A stretch of 15,529 nt of DNA from Baffinella frigidus (GCA_026770585.1 MU646480.1:362158-377686); one strand, 5' to 3'. Shown: positions 1 through 6,728, counted from the first letter of the stretch. Notes: generated by a model from the sequence alone, not told the origin. A program made the numbers and translations.

Positions 1-47
1 CCATACCCCAAACCCCAAACCCCAAACCCCAAACCCCAAACCCCAAA
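1..47 (+). repeat. C-rich telomere-like tract at an intron 3' end
   Basis: About six AAACCCC units run directly into the acceptor ACAG at 47-50. The tract is the 3' end of an intron whose 5' part lies outside the window. It resembles the C-strand of a TTTAGGG-type telomere with a T-to-C change in each unit. Confidence 0.8.
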
Positions 48-50
48 CAG

Positions 51-367
51 GCGTGCCGCTCAACGTCACCACATCCCTCCCCGCGGCCGGCGGCCTCCGA
101 GACCTCTCCGTCGCAGACCTCCACTTCCCCCCTCCGCCTTCGGGGAGCAAGGGGGGGGGTGGTGTCAACTTTTCGGGATCCGTCAGCTTTTGGAACCCGA
201 CGAATATCTCTGCGACGCTCGGCGGGGCGCTCTTTTCGGTCAACTCCCCGCGCTCTGGCCATATCCGGAAATTGTACCTCGGTTTCATCGAGAAATTGTC
301 TTTGGGGAGACCAGGTTTTGACTTGTTGGGTCGATTCCGTGCCCCGGGTTCAAGAGACCCTGCCATA
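51..367 (+). CDS. Exon a1: beta-sandwich-like domain exon (NPTNIS motif), partial gene
   Basis: The exon starts after the acceptor ACAG with a phase 1 split codon and reads GVPLNVTTSLPAAGG, then a Pro/Gly-rich linker (HFPPPP, SGSKGGGG), then VSFWNPTNISATLGGALFSV. The frame stays open to a TAA at 368. The true 3' end is uncertain: possible donors include GTCAAC near 238 and GTACCT near 277, and sequence after about 280 looks less protein-like. An aromatic residue plus NPTNIS followed by LGG.LF.V matches the strand pattern of LEA14/WHy-like and DUF3712-like domains (family knowledge); the assignment is inference. The entry GVPLN recurs at 6159 (GLPLN) and 14657 (GVPLI), both also phase 1, so this is one exon type used repeatedly. 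Extracytoplasmic location is only a guess. Confidence 0.55.
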
Positions 368-382
368 TAAGGAGAACTGGCA

Positions 383-513
383 GTGATCCACTTGAGGCCT
401 GAGGTGGGTCACTCGGGTTGTTGTGCACAATCATAGGGCAACGACCGAGTGATCCACCTCAGGCCTAAGGTTGATCATTCCGGTTGTTGTTGTGCACAAT
501 CATAGGCCAACGA
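383..513 (+). repeat. Tandem pair of about 63 bp
   Basis: Two direct copies, 383-444 and 449-513, each run from GTGATCCAC through AGGCCT to TGTGCACAATCATAGG and end CAACGA. The first 30 bases of each copy are themselves nearly palindromic around AGGCCT. No coding signal overlaps them; they appear intronic. Confidence 0.8.
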
Positions 514-828
514 ATTGAAATCCGGGTAGTCAAGCCTACATATTGGACTACAGTATCCGTGGGGGCCCTAGGCTCGGATTTCTCGCAGGGCCCCTCAGAA
601 TGCCTTACGACCTTCCTATCCACACGGTTGGCTTCGAGGGTTTCGTTGACCCTTGATTCCGGGGTGTTACGTGACCAACGTGCATAGAAAAAATCTTCAA
701 AGTTGATTGTCTTGAGGTAAGTTGACTTTTGATGAAAGGTTCGTGGGCCACCGTGTGGTAACACGCTCGGGTGCGTTTCGAGTCGCGTCCGCGCGGGAAG
801 CTACTTGTGGGTGGTTGGTACTGTCATA
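514..828. other. Apparent intron, no recognised feature
   Basis: I see no convincing coding frame, long repeat or RNA gene here. Small GGGCCC-centred palindromes occur near 560-596, and AAGTTGAC/GTCAAC motifs recur near 700-730. The 99-aa minus-strand and 67-aa plus-strand open frames have no supporting splice or composition signal. Confidence 0.5.
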
Positions 829-1260
829 GGGTCAGGTGCAGGATAAAATTTGAGAGGAGCTGGGGTTGAGAGGACGACTTGCGGGGCCAGGACGTTCTAG
901 GGAAGAAAGAAGGTTCGTACTGACTGCTGGTACTGCACTCCGACCCACAAGATTTCAGCTAAGTCAACCAGCTCACCTTAGTCAACTTTCCCCTGTTTTC
1001 ATTTAGATGGACCCTGCCACCATGGCAGGCATTTGACTTAAGGCGCTGGCTTTCAGGGGGAGTTGACTTAGGCGAAATGTTGTGAATCCGAGTGTACTGG
1101 CGCAGGTGCGGGCCACGACCGGAGAGGAGCTGGGGTAGCTAATTGCGGCTGGTTGGTACCCAGACTAAACGCTCACTCAACGTAAGACTCGAGAGTAATG
1201 AAGAAGAAAGACGATTGGTACTGACTGCTGGTCCTGGCGTAGGTGCGGGACAAGAGTGGA
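829..1260 (+). pseudogene. Three degenerate copies of the 5' part of exon b
   Basis: Fragments at about 834-858, 1105-1137 and 1240-1260 repeat the start of exon b (CAGGTGCGGGCC, then GAGGAGCTGGG). The second reads AQVRATTGEELG and then hits a TAG stop. Each is preceded by intron sequence related to that before the intact copy at 1574 (a TACTGAC or GTACTGG motif). They are failed upstream duplicates of an intron end plus exon start. Confidence 0.6.
976..1072. repeat. Nested foldback of about 97 bp
   Basis: Outer arms CCTTAGTCAACTTTCCCCTG and CAGGGGGAGTTGACTTAGG pair with few mismatches. Inside is a shorter palindrome, CCTGCCACCATGGCAGG. It is probably a short foldback element lying between duplicated exon b fragments. 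No second copy was found in the window. Confidence 0.5.
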
Positions 1261-1265
1261 AAGAT

Positions 1266-1318
1266 TTAGGGGTTAGTGTGGTTTAGGGTCTAGGGTTGAG
1301 GGTTTAGGGTAGCTCCAC
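1266..1318 (+). repeat. G-rich telomere-like tract
   Basis: Irregular TTTAGGG/GTTGAGGG units lie just after the third degenerate exon b fragment. This fits the general rule in this window that G-rich tracts follow exons. Confidence 0.65.
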
Positions 1319-1394
1319 TCGTGTCCCAAACCTGCTAGGGTTGAGAGGACGACTTCGGGAGCCAAGACGTCCTGGGAGTAATGACAAGAAACAA

Positions 1395-1565
1395 GGTTCG
1401 TACTGACTTGGAAGAAAGTTGGTACTGACTTGGAGAAAATTACTGACTTGGACTGCAAGAAAGTTGGTGCTGAAAGTTGGTACTGATGGTAGAGAAAGTT
1501 GGTACTGACGTTGGTAAAGAAAGTTGGTACTGACGTTGGTCAAGAAAGTTGGTACTGACTTGGAA
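1395..1565 (+). repeat. Minisatellite amplifying a branch-point-like TACTGAC motif
   Basis: Variable units of about 17-25 bp follow the pattern AAGAAAGTTGGTACTGACTTGG. TACTGAC occurs at 1401, 1423, 1441, 1503, 1528 and 1553, with a TACTGAT at 1481. The array ends eight bases before the acceptor CAG of exon b1. TACTGAC is close to the eukaryotic branch-point consensus, so the array may multiply branch sites; that role is inference. Confidence 0.8.
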
Positions 1566-1573
1566 TGCTTCAG

Positions 1574-1647
1574 GTGCGGGCCGAGACTGGGGAGGAGCTG
1601 GGTACCGTCCTGGCCCCAGACGTCACCCTATCACCGGGAATCAACCG
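1574..1647 (+). CDS. Exon b1: beta-strand exon (LAPDVTLSPGIN motif)
   Basis: The exon lies between the acceptor CTTCAG (ends 1573) and a strong donor GTACGTG (1648). It reads VRAETGEELGTVLAPDVTL followed by SPGIN, entering in phase 0 and leaving in phase 2. The pattern 'hydrophobic-x-x-(D/N)VTLSPGIN' recalls the strand and turn of LEA14/WHy or DUF3712-like domains (NVTLxPGxN), which supports the repeat-domain reading. It is the best preserved of at least four copies between 1574 and 2290; the others have lost a donor or acceptor. The phase 2 exit does not join directly to exon c1 (phase 0), so an intermediate exon is missing or the acceptor differs. Confidence 0.5.
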
Positions 1648-1676
1648 GTACGTGCCCCCCCCCTATCTCGGTCTCA

Positions 1677-1749
1677 GTTTATTTGGGCTCGCCAAGTTTG
1701 CTGCGCCCGTCTTAGCCCCGGACCTCACCCTCTCACCGGGCGTCAATCG
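1677..1749 (+). pseudogene. Exon b2: duplicated copy with lost donor
   Basis: After a GGTCTCAG acceptor-like sequence the frame gives AAPVLAPDLTLSPGVNR, parallel to b1. The donor position reads GGACGA instead of GTACGT, so the 5' splice site is gone. The unit b1-b2 repeats every 104 bp or so and includes exon and intron sequence. Confidence 0.6.
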
Positions 1750-2018
1750 GGACGATTCAAACCCACACCTTCAACCTCGGTTTTCACATTTCAGCGTGGG
1801 GGCAAGTCAGTTACTGGAGAGTAGAGAGATTGATAATTTATTGCCAGCACTGCCCAGCGTCAGCGCCGCACATGCTACGCATTGTGCCACTTAATGTACC
1901 CCGTGTCGGCCGCTCATACTTCTGGTACTGGAGAGTACTACAAGTGTGCACCCGTAGGTCGTCCGCTCGTGAGGCCTCAACCGGAAGGTGCAACCCAACA
2001 CCTCTCTCTCTGTCTCAG

Positions 2019-2090
2019 TGTATTTGGGCTCACCCACTTTGCTGAGCCCGTCCTGGCTCCGGACGTCGTCCTATCACCTGGCATCAACAG
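2019..2090 (+). pseudogene. Exon b3: duplicated copy with lost donor
   Basis: This follows the acceptor TCTGTCTCAG and reads FAEPVLAPDVVLSPGIN. The donor is mutated to GGAACG. A further copy of the acceptor segment (CTCTCTCGGTCTCAG, then GTATTTGGGCTCACC) follows at 2110-2143, and a copy of the donor segment lies near 1972-2003. The 1750-2018 interval between b2 and b3 is diverged intron sequence without a clear gene. Confidence 0.6.
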
Positions 2091-2231
2091 GAACGTGCAA
2101 CCTAACCCACCTCTCTCGGTCTCAGTGTATTTGGGCTCACCGCTTTGGAGCGCCCGGGCTCTTTGCCGCCCGGAAGTTGACGAATGTGTACCGTGAACTG
2201 GGTGTGTCAACTTGAGAATAGAGCTACTTGA

Positions 2232-2290
2232 GAAGAGGAGCTAGGGACCGTCCTGGCCCCGGACGCGGCCCTCTCGCCGGGCATCATTCG
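2232..2290 (+). CDS. Exon b4: second splice-competent copy of exon b
   Basis: The peptide EELGTVLAPDAALSPGII is nearly the same as b1 and ends at a good donor GTGCGTG (2291). The codon split is the same as in b1 (phase 2). The acceptor is unclear; AG dinucleotides at 2219, 2222 and 2233-2239 are possible. If used, it would be an alternative to b1, but it may be a relic. Only 15 bases downstream lies a five-copy foldback element. Confidence 0.4.
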
Positions 2291-2305
2291 GTGCGTGCAA
2301 CCTAG

Positions 2306-2465
2306 TAGGGTAACGGCCTGAAGATGGGGTAGTTAGGCCTACTGTTCTGCCTAGGACCTCCTACCGTAGGCCGAGACTTGTTGGTCCTAGGATCCCTCGG
2401 CCTACGGTAGGAGGTCCTAGGCAATACCGTATGCCTAACTACCCCATTTTCAGGCCGTTAGCCTA
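2306..2465. mobile_element. Foldback/MITE family F1, copy 1
   Basis: This near-perfect inverted repeat of about 160 bp starts TAGGGTAACGGCCTGA and ends with its reverse complement. Its core contains CCTACCGTAGGCC and a short loop with CCTAGGATCC. It has no coding capacity. It is one of five copies in the window and has the loop orientation of copies 2 and 4. Target duplications are not clear. Confidence 0.85.
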
Positions 2466-2588
2466 TGAAACCCTCCACGGTGTCCACATTCAATCGTGTG
2501 GTGAATCCATTTCTCGAGCGGTGGGTCAGTCCAGGACGCGCACGCATGGGCATGTTCTAACGCGAGCCGAACAGGATGCCCCGCGAGT

Positions 2589-2755
2589 AGAGCGTTTGCG
2601 GTAATTGTTGTCCATTTTGGACGTGCGGTTTCCCGGTTTCCCGGTTTTTACAAATGTTGTCAAGGCCTTAAAATATTTTAAATGGACACTTCTGGTACAA
2701 ATGAAAACCGGAAAACCGCACGTCCAAAACGGACAACAATTACCGCAAACGCTCT
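2589..2755. mobile_element. Foldback element F3 (167 bp), single copy
   Basis: The arms begin AGAGCGTTTGCGGTAATTGT and pair over about 60 bp with the right end (2694-2755), separated by an AT-rich centre. TAG/CTA-like bases flank it. No gene is present, so it is likely a non-autonomous element mobilised in trans. Confidence 0.8.
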
Positions 2756-2846
2756 TAACCGTCTGAACTAGCGCCCACTTGGCGCCTGGACGAGCAGGAT
2801 GGCGGTGTCCGGTGCGCTGCTCCCGCGCTCGGCACTGGCGCTCGCA

Positions 2847-3072
2847 GCGCTGGAGGGCGTCGCTTCCTCCTTCGCCCGCGGGGAACCTGTGCCACCCCCC
2901 CCCCCATCAATCCCATATGGAAACATATTTGATTTGAACGCCCTTTTGCTATCTTAGTTTTTTGTTTTTGCGATGGAAAAGCTATGCAGAGGCTACGATC
3001 GCAAATTGCATCCTTCAAGGCGCTGGAGGGCCTCCAGCTTCCGCTTCCTTCTTCGCGCGCGGGGACCCGGTG
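2847..3072 (+). pseudogene. Duplicated exon-like pair (GCGCTGGAGGGC type)
   Basis: Segments at 2847-2895 and 3021-3072 share GCGCTGGAGGGC, CTTCC(T/G) and TTCGC-CGCGGGGA, each followed by a GTGC donor-like sequence. The first reads ALEGVASSFARGEP, the second ALEGLQLPLPSSRAGT. The frames diverge because of small indels, so at most one copy is functional. 'LEGLQLPLP' resembles the strand after GVPLN in exons a1 and 14657. Between the copies lies a dispersed repeat (2912-3008). Product unknown. Confidence 0.35.
2912..3008 (+). repeat. Dispersed repeat G, copy 1
   Basis: The sequence CCCATATGGAAACATAT, TTTTGCTATCTTAG, a T-rich patch, then GCTATG, GAGGCTACGAT and GCAAATT recurs at 8584-8673 and, in part, at 8701-8772; a short piece is at 4138-4158. 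Copies 1 and 2 both start shortly after a GTGC donor-like site, so they may be shared intron ancestry rather than a transposon. Confidence 0.65.
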
Positions 3073-3235
3073 CTAATCCCTAACCCCCTGTTTCCTACTC
3101 ACCCCGAATCCCTGATCCCCAAACCTGCAGATCGTTCAGCACCTCCCCCATCAACCAAGCAGCTAGCCTAGCCTCTCACGCCCCCCCCCCCCTGTTTCAC
3201 CGTCTGACACATCCGACACCTCCTCTCCCTTGCAG

Positions 3236-3268
3236 ACACCTGGAACCTGGCAGGATCTTGCCATCCCC
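3236..3268 (+). CDS. Possible short exon (weak)
   Basis: A good pyrimidine tract and TTGCAG (3231-3235) precede an open phase 0 frame, TPGTWQDLAIPL, which resembles APGVAGDLVSS in the exon at 15311. It then runs straight into CCCTAAACCCC repeat, as the 15311 exon nearly does. No convincing donor is visible. Confidence 0.25.
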
Positions 3269-3294
3269 CTAAACCCTAAACCCCAAACCCCAAA

Positions 3295-3895
3295 CTATAG
3301 GTCGTGCGATCGGCGCGCGGGGTGGTGTCAGCCTCGTGGCCCTCCTCCAGGGTCGAGCTGTTTCATTTCAGAACAAATTATTGCACGATTTGCGGTGAAA
3401 CACATCTCGCAGTCCTGGCCACCTCCGGGCTTTTTAACCTGAGTCCGAAAACCCCGGTACACCACTCAAACCATACTTTTATCTGAAATCCTCACTTCTG
3501 GCCTGGCGTGGGCCGGCCGCGTCATCGGCACGCGGGGTGGGGTCGGCTGAGGAGGCAGAGAGAGAGTGAGGAGAGAGAGAGAGTGAGTGAGGAGGGGGAA
3601 GGTGCCTGCAGGGAGAGGGAGGCGACGATGGTGTCGACCCAGGAGGAAGGCCACGAGGCTCAGTGGCCTTCGGTCTCTTTGTGGGGCAACCGTCCAGCGA
3701 GACACGCAGATAGTGCCTCTCGCTCTTTCCGGTTCATTAGCCTTCCTCTCAACCCCCTAAACCCTGCACCCGAAACCTAGGTGGCGTTATCGGCGCGCGG
3801 GGTGGGGTCAGCCTCGTGGCCTTCCTCGTGGGTCGACACCCTCGTCGCCTCCCTCTCCCTCCAGGCACCTCCCCCTCCTTACTCTCTCACTCCGC
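3295..3895. repeat. Triplicated GC-rich unit with an inverted copy
   Basis: The unit ATCGGCGCGCGGGGTGGGG, then TCAGCCTCGTGGCC, occurs at 3295-3360, 3519-3556 (cut short) and 3779-3870. The part with GGGTCGACACC and the (C)CTCCCT tract at about 3810-3893 has an inverted copy at about 3579-3660, giving 80-90 bp arms around about 150 bp. The middle has GAGAGTGA simple repeat (3557-3598). In the third copy the frame VDTLVASLSLQAPPPP resembles the end of exon 14657 (FSLSVQ) but no complete exon can be defined. Confidence 0.7.
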
Positions 3896-3913
3896 ACTCT
3901 ATCTCTGCCTCTC

Positions 3914-4103
3914 AAAGGGATTTCGTGTATACCCCCCACAATGATCATCCCTGGGACCCTACGGTAGGCAATCTGTAGGGACGTATGCACGCATACGGAT
4001 ATCCGGGGCGGGATGTCCGTAGGAATAATCCTCTGTCCCTACGGATTGCCTACTATAGGGTCCTAGTGATTGTCCGCGTGGGGGATATGCGCGAAATCCC
4101 TTT
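3914..4103. mobile_element. Foldback element F2 (190 bp)
   Basis: The arms start AAAGGGATTTCG and end with the complement GCGAAATCCCTTT. Inner arms share GGACCCTA..GTAGGCAAT and GTAGGGAC with GTCCCTAC..ATTGCCTA. The centre contains short palindromes (GCATACGGATATCC). Its GTAGG/CCTAC core is reminiscent of family F1, but the ends differ. No coding capacity. Confidence 0.8.
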
Positions 4104-4210
4104 TGCGCCCCGCCGCGCCCCACATGGATCTTACTGCGGAAACACATTCAATTTGAACCATCGGGCGCATCTCGCCCTAAACACTGAACCCCACACCCCA
4201 CATTCTGCAG

Positions 4211-4285
4211 ACGGACCTGACACCGCAGGGGGCGGTCGGGGTGTGGGGGGAGGCATTCAACGCGCTGGCTCTGGGACCAGATTAA
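4211..4285 (+). pseudogene. Exon c0: truncated duplicate with stop codon
   Basis: After TTCTGCAG the frame reads TDLTPQGAVGVWGEAFNAL, then ALGPD and a TAA at 4283-4285. It is clearly a duplicate of exon c1 (TDLTPPGAVGVRGVAFNAL at 4433). The acceptor is intact but the frame is broken after 24 codons and the downstream half is diverged. Confidence 0.75.
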
Positions 4286-4374
4286 CTCAGGCAGCGCTGG
4301 ACGCTTTGAGTGTTTGCGCTGCACCGGACCCATCTGAAGTTGTTTGACCAGTAGCTAACGGCTCTACCGACGCG

Positions 4375-4424
4375 GCCCTAAACCCCAAACCCTAAACCCC
4401 AAACCCCAAACCCCAAACCCCGAA
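4375..4424 (+). repeat. C-rich telomere-like tract before exon c1
   Basis: Seven CCCTAAA/CCCCAAA units end nine bases before the acceptor CCACAG of exon c1. Confidence 0.85.
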
Positions 4425-4432
4425 CTCCACAG

Positions 4433-4580
4433 ACGGATCTGACACCGCCGGGGGCGGTCGGCGTGCGGGGGGTGGCGTTCAACGCCCTGGCCCTGGGGTT
4501 CGCGCCGGCTGGTTCGCCGAGTGCGGGGATGCCTCTGCTGTCGCTGCGAGCGACCGCGTCCCTCCTCTCGCCGCTGCCGG
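4433..4580 (+). CDS. Exon c1: beta-sandwich-like domain exon (MPLLSLRATASLL)
   Basis: The exon runs from the acceptor CCACAG (4432) to the donor GTACGT (4581); it enters in phase 0 and leaves in phase 1. The 49 codons read TDLTPPGAVGVRGVAFNAL, ALGFAPAGSPSAG and MPLLSLRATASLLSPLPG. Third positions are strongly G/C and no stop occurs, unlike the flanking introns. Two related exons at 13153 (GDLAFSLALAG, then VQLRAASLLPG) and 4728 support its reality. 'x-LPLxLxATxxLL' matches a strand pair of LEA14/DUF3712-like folds; this is inference. It begins a phase-consistent chain with 6159, 7819, 8868, 10960 and 13153. The exon is one of four c-type copies in 1 kb. Confidence 0.65.
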
Positions 4581-4595
4581 GTACGTCCGAGGGTG

Positions 4596-4675
4596 CATGG
4601 TGTAGGGTGTAGGGTGTAGGGCGCAGAGTGTAGGGTGGATTGGATTGGATTGGGTTGAATTGGGTTGGAACGAAA
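4596..4675 (+). repeat. G-rich GGGTGTA tract and GATTGG repeat after the c1 donor
   Basis: Just after the donor of c1, GGGTGTA units (4600-4640) are followed by GGATTGGATT units (4636-4672). The same GATTGG tract recurs after copy c2 (4858-4886), so it belongs to the duplicated exon-intron unit. Confidence 0.75.
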
Positions 4676-4727
4676 TGAAATTGAAGTGCGTGGAGTGTAA
4701 TTGCGTTGCATTATCAGCAATGTGTAG

Positions 4728-4829
4728 CACGCGCTCTGGCGCTGGAGTTCGCGCCGGATGGTTCGGTGAATCCGGGGATGCCTCTGCTATCGCTGAGAGC
4801 GACCGCGTCCCTCCTTTCGCCGCTGTCGG
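4728..4829 (+). CDS. Exon c2: near-intact duplicate of exon c1's 3' part
   Basis: The exon reads RALALEFAPDGSVNPG and MPLLSLRATASLLSPLSG, lying between a TGTAG acceptor (4727) and a GTGCGT donor (4830). The last 33 codons align with c1 without a gap; the 5' third (TDLTPPGAVGV) is replaced. It exits in phase 1 like c1, so it could be an alternative exon, but its acceptor has almost no pyrimidine tract and it may not be used. Confidence 0.45.
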
Positions 4830-4882
4830 GTGCGTCAGCAAGGGTGCATGGTGCAGGGTTGATTGGATTGGATTGGGTTGGA

Positions 4883-5140
4883 TTGGCACTGGGGTTCGCC
4901 CTTGCTGGCTCAGTGCACGCGGGGCAGCCTCAGTGGATGTAAGCTTAATGTAGCACGACCGGGCGGAGATTCTGATGCTACATTAAGCCCTGTGCTACAT
5001 TAGGGCATTGGTAGCCCTGAGGATTTTGCCCTTCGGGACCTTGCCCGCCGTGCTACAACAGGGCTCGTGCTACATTAAGCATATGCTATATTAGCCTACA
5101 TCCACTGGCCTCTCCTTTTCTGTGAGCGCGTGTGGTGAGC
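4883..5140 (+). pseudogene. Exon c3: duplicate split by a foldback element
   Basis: LALGFALAGSVHAGQP (4883-4930) aligns with c1 and c2, and the homology resumes at 5108 after the element F8. Joining sequence TCTCCTTTTCTGTGAGCGCG to the left part aligns with CTGCTATCGCTGAGAGCGAC of c2. There is no acceptor AG at its start. A hairpin TTTCTGTGAGC/GCTCACAGAAA (5117-5149) covers the old 3' end. It is a dead copy. Confidence 0.75.
4931..5107. mobile_element. Foldback element F8 inserted in exon c3, 4-bp target duplication
   Basis: Terminal repeats CAGTGGATGTA/TACATCCACTG bound 177 bp with several internal TGCTACATTA or TAATGTAGCA motifs in both orientations. GCCT lies on both sides (4927-4930 and 5108-5111), while the uninterrupted exon copies carry a single GCCT at this point. 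That pre/post-insertion comparison makes this the best proven mobile element in the window. Confidence 0.85.
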
Positions 5141-5277
5141 TCACAGAAAGGTGAGCGGTGAAGCCGGGCGTCGGCGCGTTTGCGGTCCTACGGTAGGGCT
5201 AGTCCTAGGAGCGCAGAAACACCCTCACTGCATTCCTTCTTTTCGCCGCTCTCGGGTCCGCGAATATAATCCATTTC

Positions 5278-5462
5278 GATTTCGTTTCGTTTCAATCTAA
5301 TTCAACTCGACGTGGATTGAATTCGATCCAATTTGGATCGATCCAATTCAATTTCAGTTAGACTGGATTCAATTCTGGATTGCACTGGATTGAAGCGAAA
5401 TGAAATTGAAATGCCTGGAATGTAATTGCGTTAAGTTTTCCGCGAAGTGTAGAACACGCCGT
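5278..5462 (+). repeat. Duplicated intron segment with GATTGGATT/AATTCAATC repeats
   Basis: 5388-5462 (GAAATGAAATTGAAATGCC, then GGAATGTAATTGCG and GTGTAG-ACACGC) repeats 4672-4735, the sequence just before exon c2. The upstream part 5278-5380 holds both orientations of the GATT repeat and can fold (TTGAATTCGATCCAATTTGG). This would be a fourth c unit, but no c exon follows at 5463. Confidence 0.65.
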
Positions 5463-5521
5463 CGACAAATGAAGTAAGGCAAGACTCACATGCCCTCACA
5501 TGCACGAACGCCTGCTTTAAT

Positions 5522-5654
5522 CTCCATGCAAGTATTAATTAATTGCTTTTCGGCAACGAAAATTACTACACGATTTGCTCATAAAAGTAATAGTAGAGCG
5601 TTTGTGTAGTAAATCTCGTTGCGCCAAAAGCAATTAATTAATACTTTTGTGGAG
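5522..5654. mobile_element. Foldback element F4 (133 bp)
   Basis: The arms start CTCCATGCAAGTATTAATTA and pair with the right end (AATTAATACTTTTGTGGAG). They include GCTTTTCGGCAACG/CGTTGCGCCAAAAGC. The centre is AT-rich with ACTACACGA/TTGTGTAGT. It is a single copy with no coding capacity; its centre shares TTACTACACGA with element F5 (9435). Confidence 0.8.
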
Positions 5655-5733
5655 TTGAGTTGTCTGGCCAGTGGTTTCCCTTGTGCCAAGACTTCCAGGG
5701 TAAGTAGTCGTCCTGACCCGAAGCAATACCTTG

Positions 5734-5895
5734 ATAGGCTAACGGCCTGAAGATGGGGTAGTTAGGCCTACGGCATTGCCTAGGACCTCCTACCGTAGGC
5801 CCAGACTTTTTGGTCCTAGGATCTCTCAGCCTACGGTAGGAGGTCCTAGGCAATGCCGTATGCCTAACTACCCCATTTTCAGGCAGTTACCCTAT
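5734..5895. mobile_element. Foldback/MITE family F1, copy 2
   Basis: Same family as 2306-2465, in the same orientation; the arms start ATAGGCTAACGGCCTGAAGA. The copy is nearly full length (162 bp) with a few arm mismatches. Confidence 0.85.
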
Positions 5896-6158
5896 GAACC
5901 TGCGCGGTTACTTCGACATTCGACAGCACACGATATTGATAATACATCTAGATGTGTTCTCATTATCAAGTATAGCATCTGCTGAATAAACAGCAAAACG
6001 GAAAAAAACACGCACTAGGGGACCCTCGGAGCCCTCTCACCTGTGATCTGGCGTGAATTTAGGGGTTGGGGTTTCGGGTTTAGCGCGGGCTGCCGAGCGA
6101 CACGCAGCTCCAAATCAAATCAAACTAAACACGTGCACGACCCCCCCCCCCACCGCAG
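5896..6158. other. Intron remainder before exon h
   Basis: I see no repeat or gene apart from a short TAGGGGTTGGGGTTTCGGG patch (6059-6080), then an 11-base C run and CACCGCAG forming the acceptor of exon h. Confidence 0.5.
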
Positions 6159-6290
6159 GACTCCCCCTCAACATCACCTCCCTCTCAGTCGTCCTCGCCC
6201 TCTCATCCCCCGCGCCCCCCGCTCCGGCGCCAGCGCCCCGGCCGTTTGCGTCGCTCCGCCTCCCTCCGCAGAGCGCCGTGTCCGTTCGAG
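6159..6290 (+). CDS. Exon h: GLPLN-type exon with Ala/Pro linker
   Basis: The exon lies between the acceptor C-tract-CACCGCAG (6158) and the strong donor GAG|GTGAGG (6291), phase 1 at both ends. It reads GLPLNITSLSVVLALSSP, an APPAPAPAP linker, then RPFASLRLPPQSAVSVRG. The entry is the same as in a1 (GVPLNVT) and 14657. It fits directly after c1 (phase 1) and before d1 (phase 1). Its 3' half (FASLRLPPQSAVSVR plus donor) has been copied three more times downstream. The Ala/Pro linker is typical of extracellular or wall-associated algal proteins, which is only suggestive. Confidence 0.55.
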
Positions 6291-6356
6291 GTGAGGGTGT
6301 CGGGGTGTGGGGTGTGGGGTTCGGGGGGTTGGCATTTGGGGATTGGGGGTTGGGTC
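6291..6356 (+). repeat. G-rich GGGTGTGG tract after the exon h donor
   Basis: The donor GTGAGG itself merges into GGGTGTCGGGGTGTGGGGTG. The run of G-triplets could form a G-quadruplex in the non-template strand or in RNA. Confidence 0.75.
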
Positions 6357-6407
6357 TTATCCGCACGAGGTGGGTCGTATCCGCACGCCACCTCGTGTGG
6401 ATACGAT

Positions 6408-6443
6408 CCTTTGCGTCCCTCCGCAGAGCGCTGTCTCTATTCG
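6408..6443 (+). pseudogene. Exon h copy 2, donor lost
   Basis: SFASLRRALSLFE-like frame with indels relative to FASLRLPPQSAVSVR; the donor GAG|GTGAGG has become GAAGTGCC. Just upstream, CGCACGAGGTGG/CCACCTCGTGTGG (6361-6400) is a hairpin. Confidence 0.65.
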
Positions 6444-6561
6444 AAGTGCCAGCCACCCCCGTATCCCATCCCGTCGGGTATTTAGTTGAAACCGTCGCGC
6501 CCTTGGGGGATTGGCGCCTGTCCCTGAGAAATGAGGCCAACGGCCGCCCCGGTGCCAACAC

Positions 6562-6609
6562 CCTTTGTGTCCCTCCACCCCCCTCCGCAAAACGCCGTGT
6601 CCATTCGAG
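6562..6609 (+). pseudogene. Exon h copy 3, donor intact
   Basis: Reads FVSLHPPPQNAVSIR-like (with one small insertion) and keeps the donor GAG|GTGAGGG. It has no recognisable acceptor, so it could act only as an alternative 5' splice site to a larger exon. Confidence 0.6.
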
Positions 6610-6676
6610 GTGAGGGTCTGGGGTGTGAGGTGTAGGGTGTAGGGTGTAGGGTGTAGGGTGTAGGGTGTAGGGTGTA
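6610..6676 (+). repeat. (GGGTGTA)n tract after exon h copy 3
   Basis: About eight GGGTGTA units start within ten bases of the donor; same orientation as the tract after exon h. Confidence 0.9.
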
Positions 6677-6728
6677 GAACCGCTCGAGTTTGGGTTTTGG
6701 GTTGGGTTGGGGCACCGGCGCCGCGGAC

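Noticed and set aside
2306-2465. Transcription terminator or structured ncRNA
   Set aside because: Five near-identical copies in two orientations, in introns, fit a non-autonomous foldback element better than a functional hairpin.
5638-5985. Short open frames with RTSYRR(L/P)R on both strands
   Set aside because: They translate the arms of F1; the same peptide appears in several copies only because the element is repeated.
6053-6613. 186-codon + strand open frame as a single exon
   Set aside because: It continues through a strong GAG|GTGAGG donor into G-rich repeat; only 6159-6290 looks coding.
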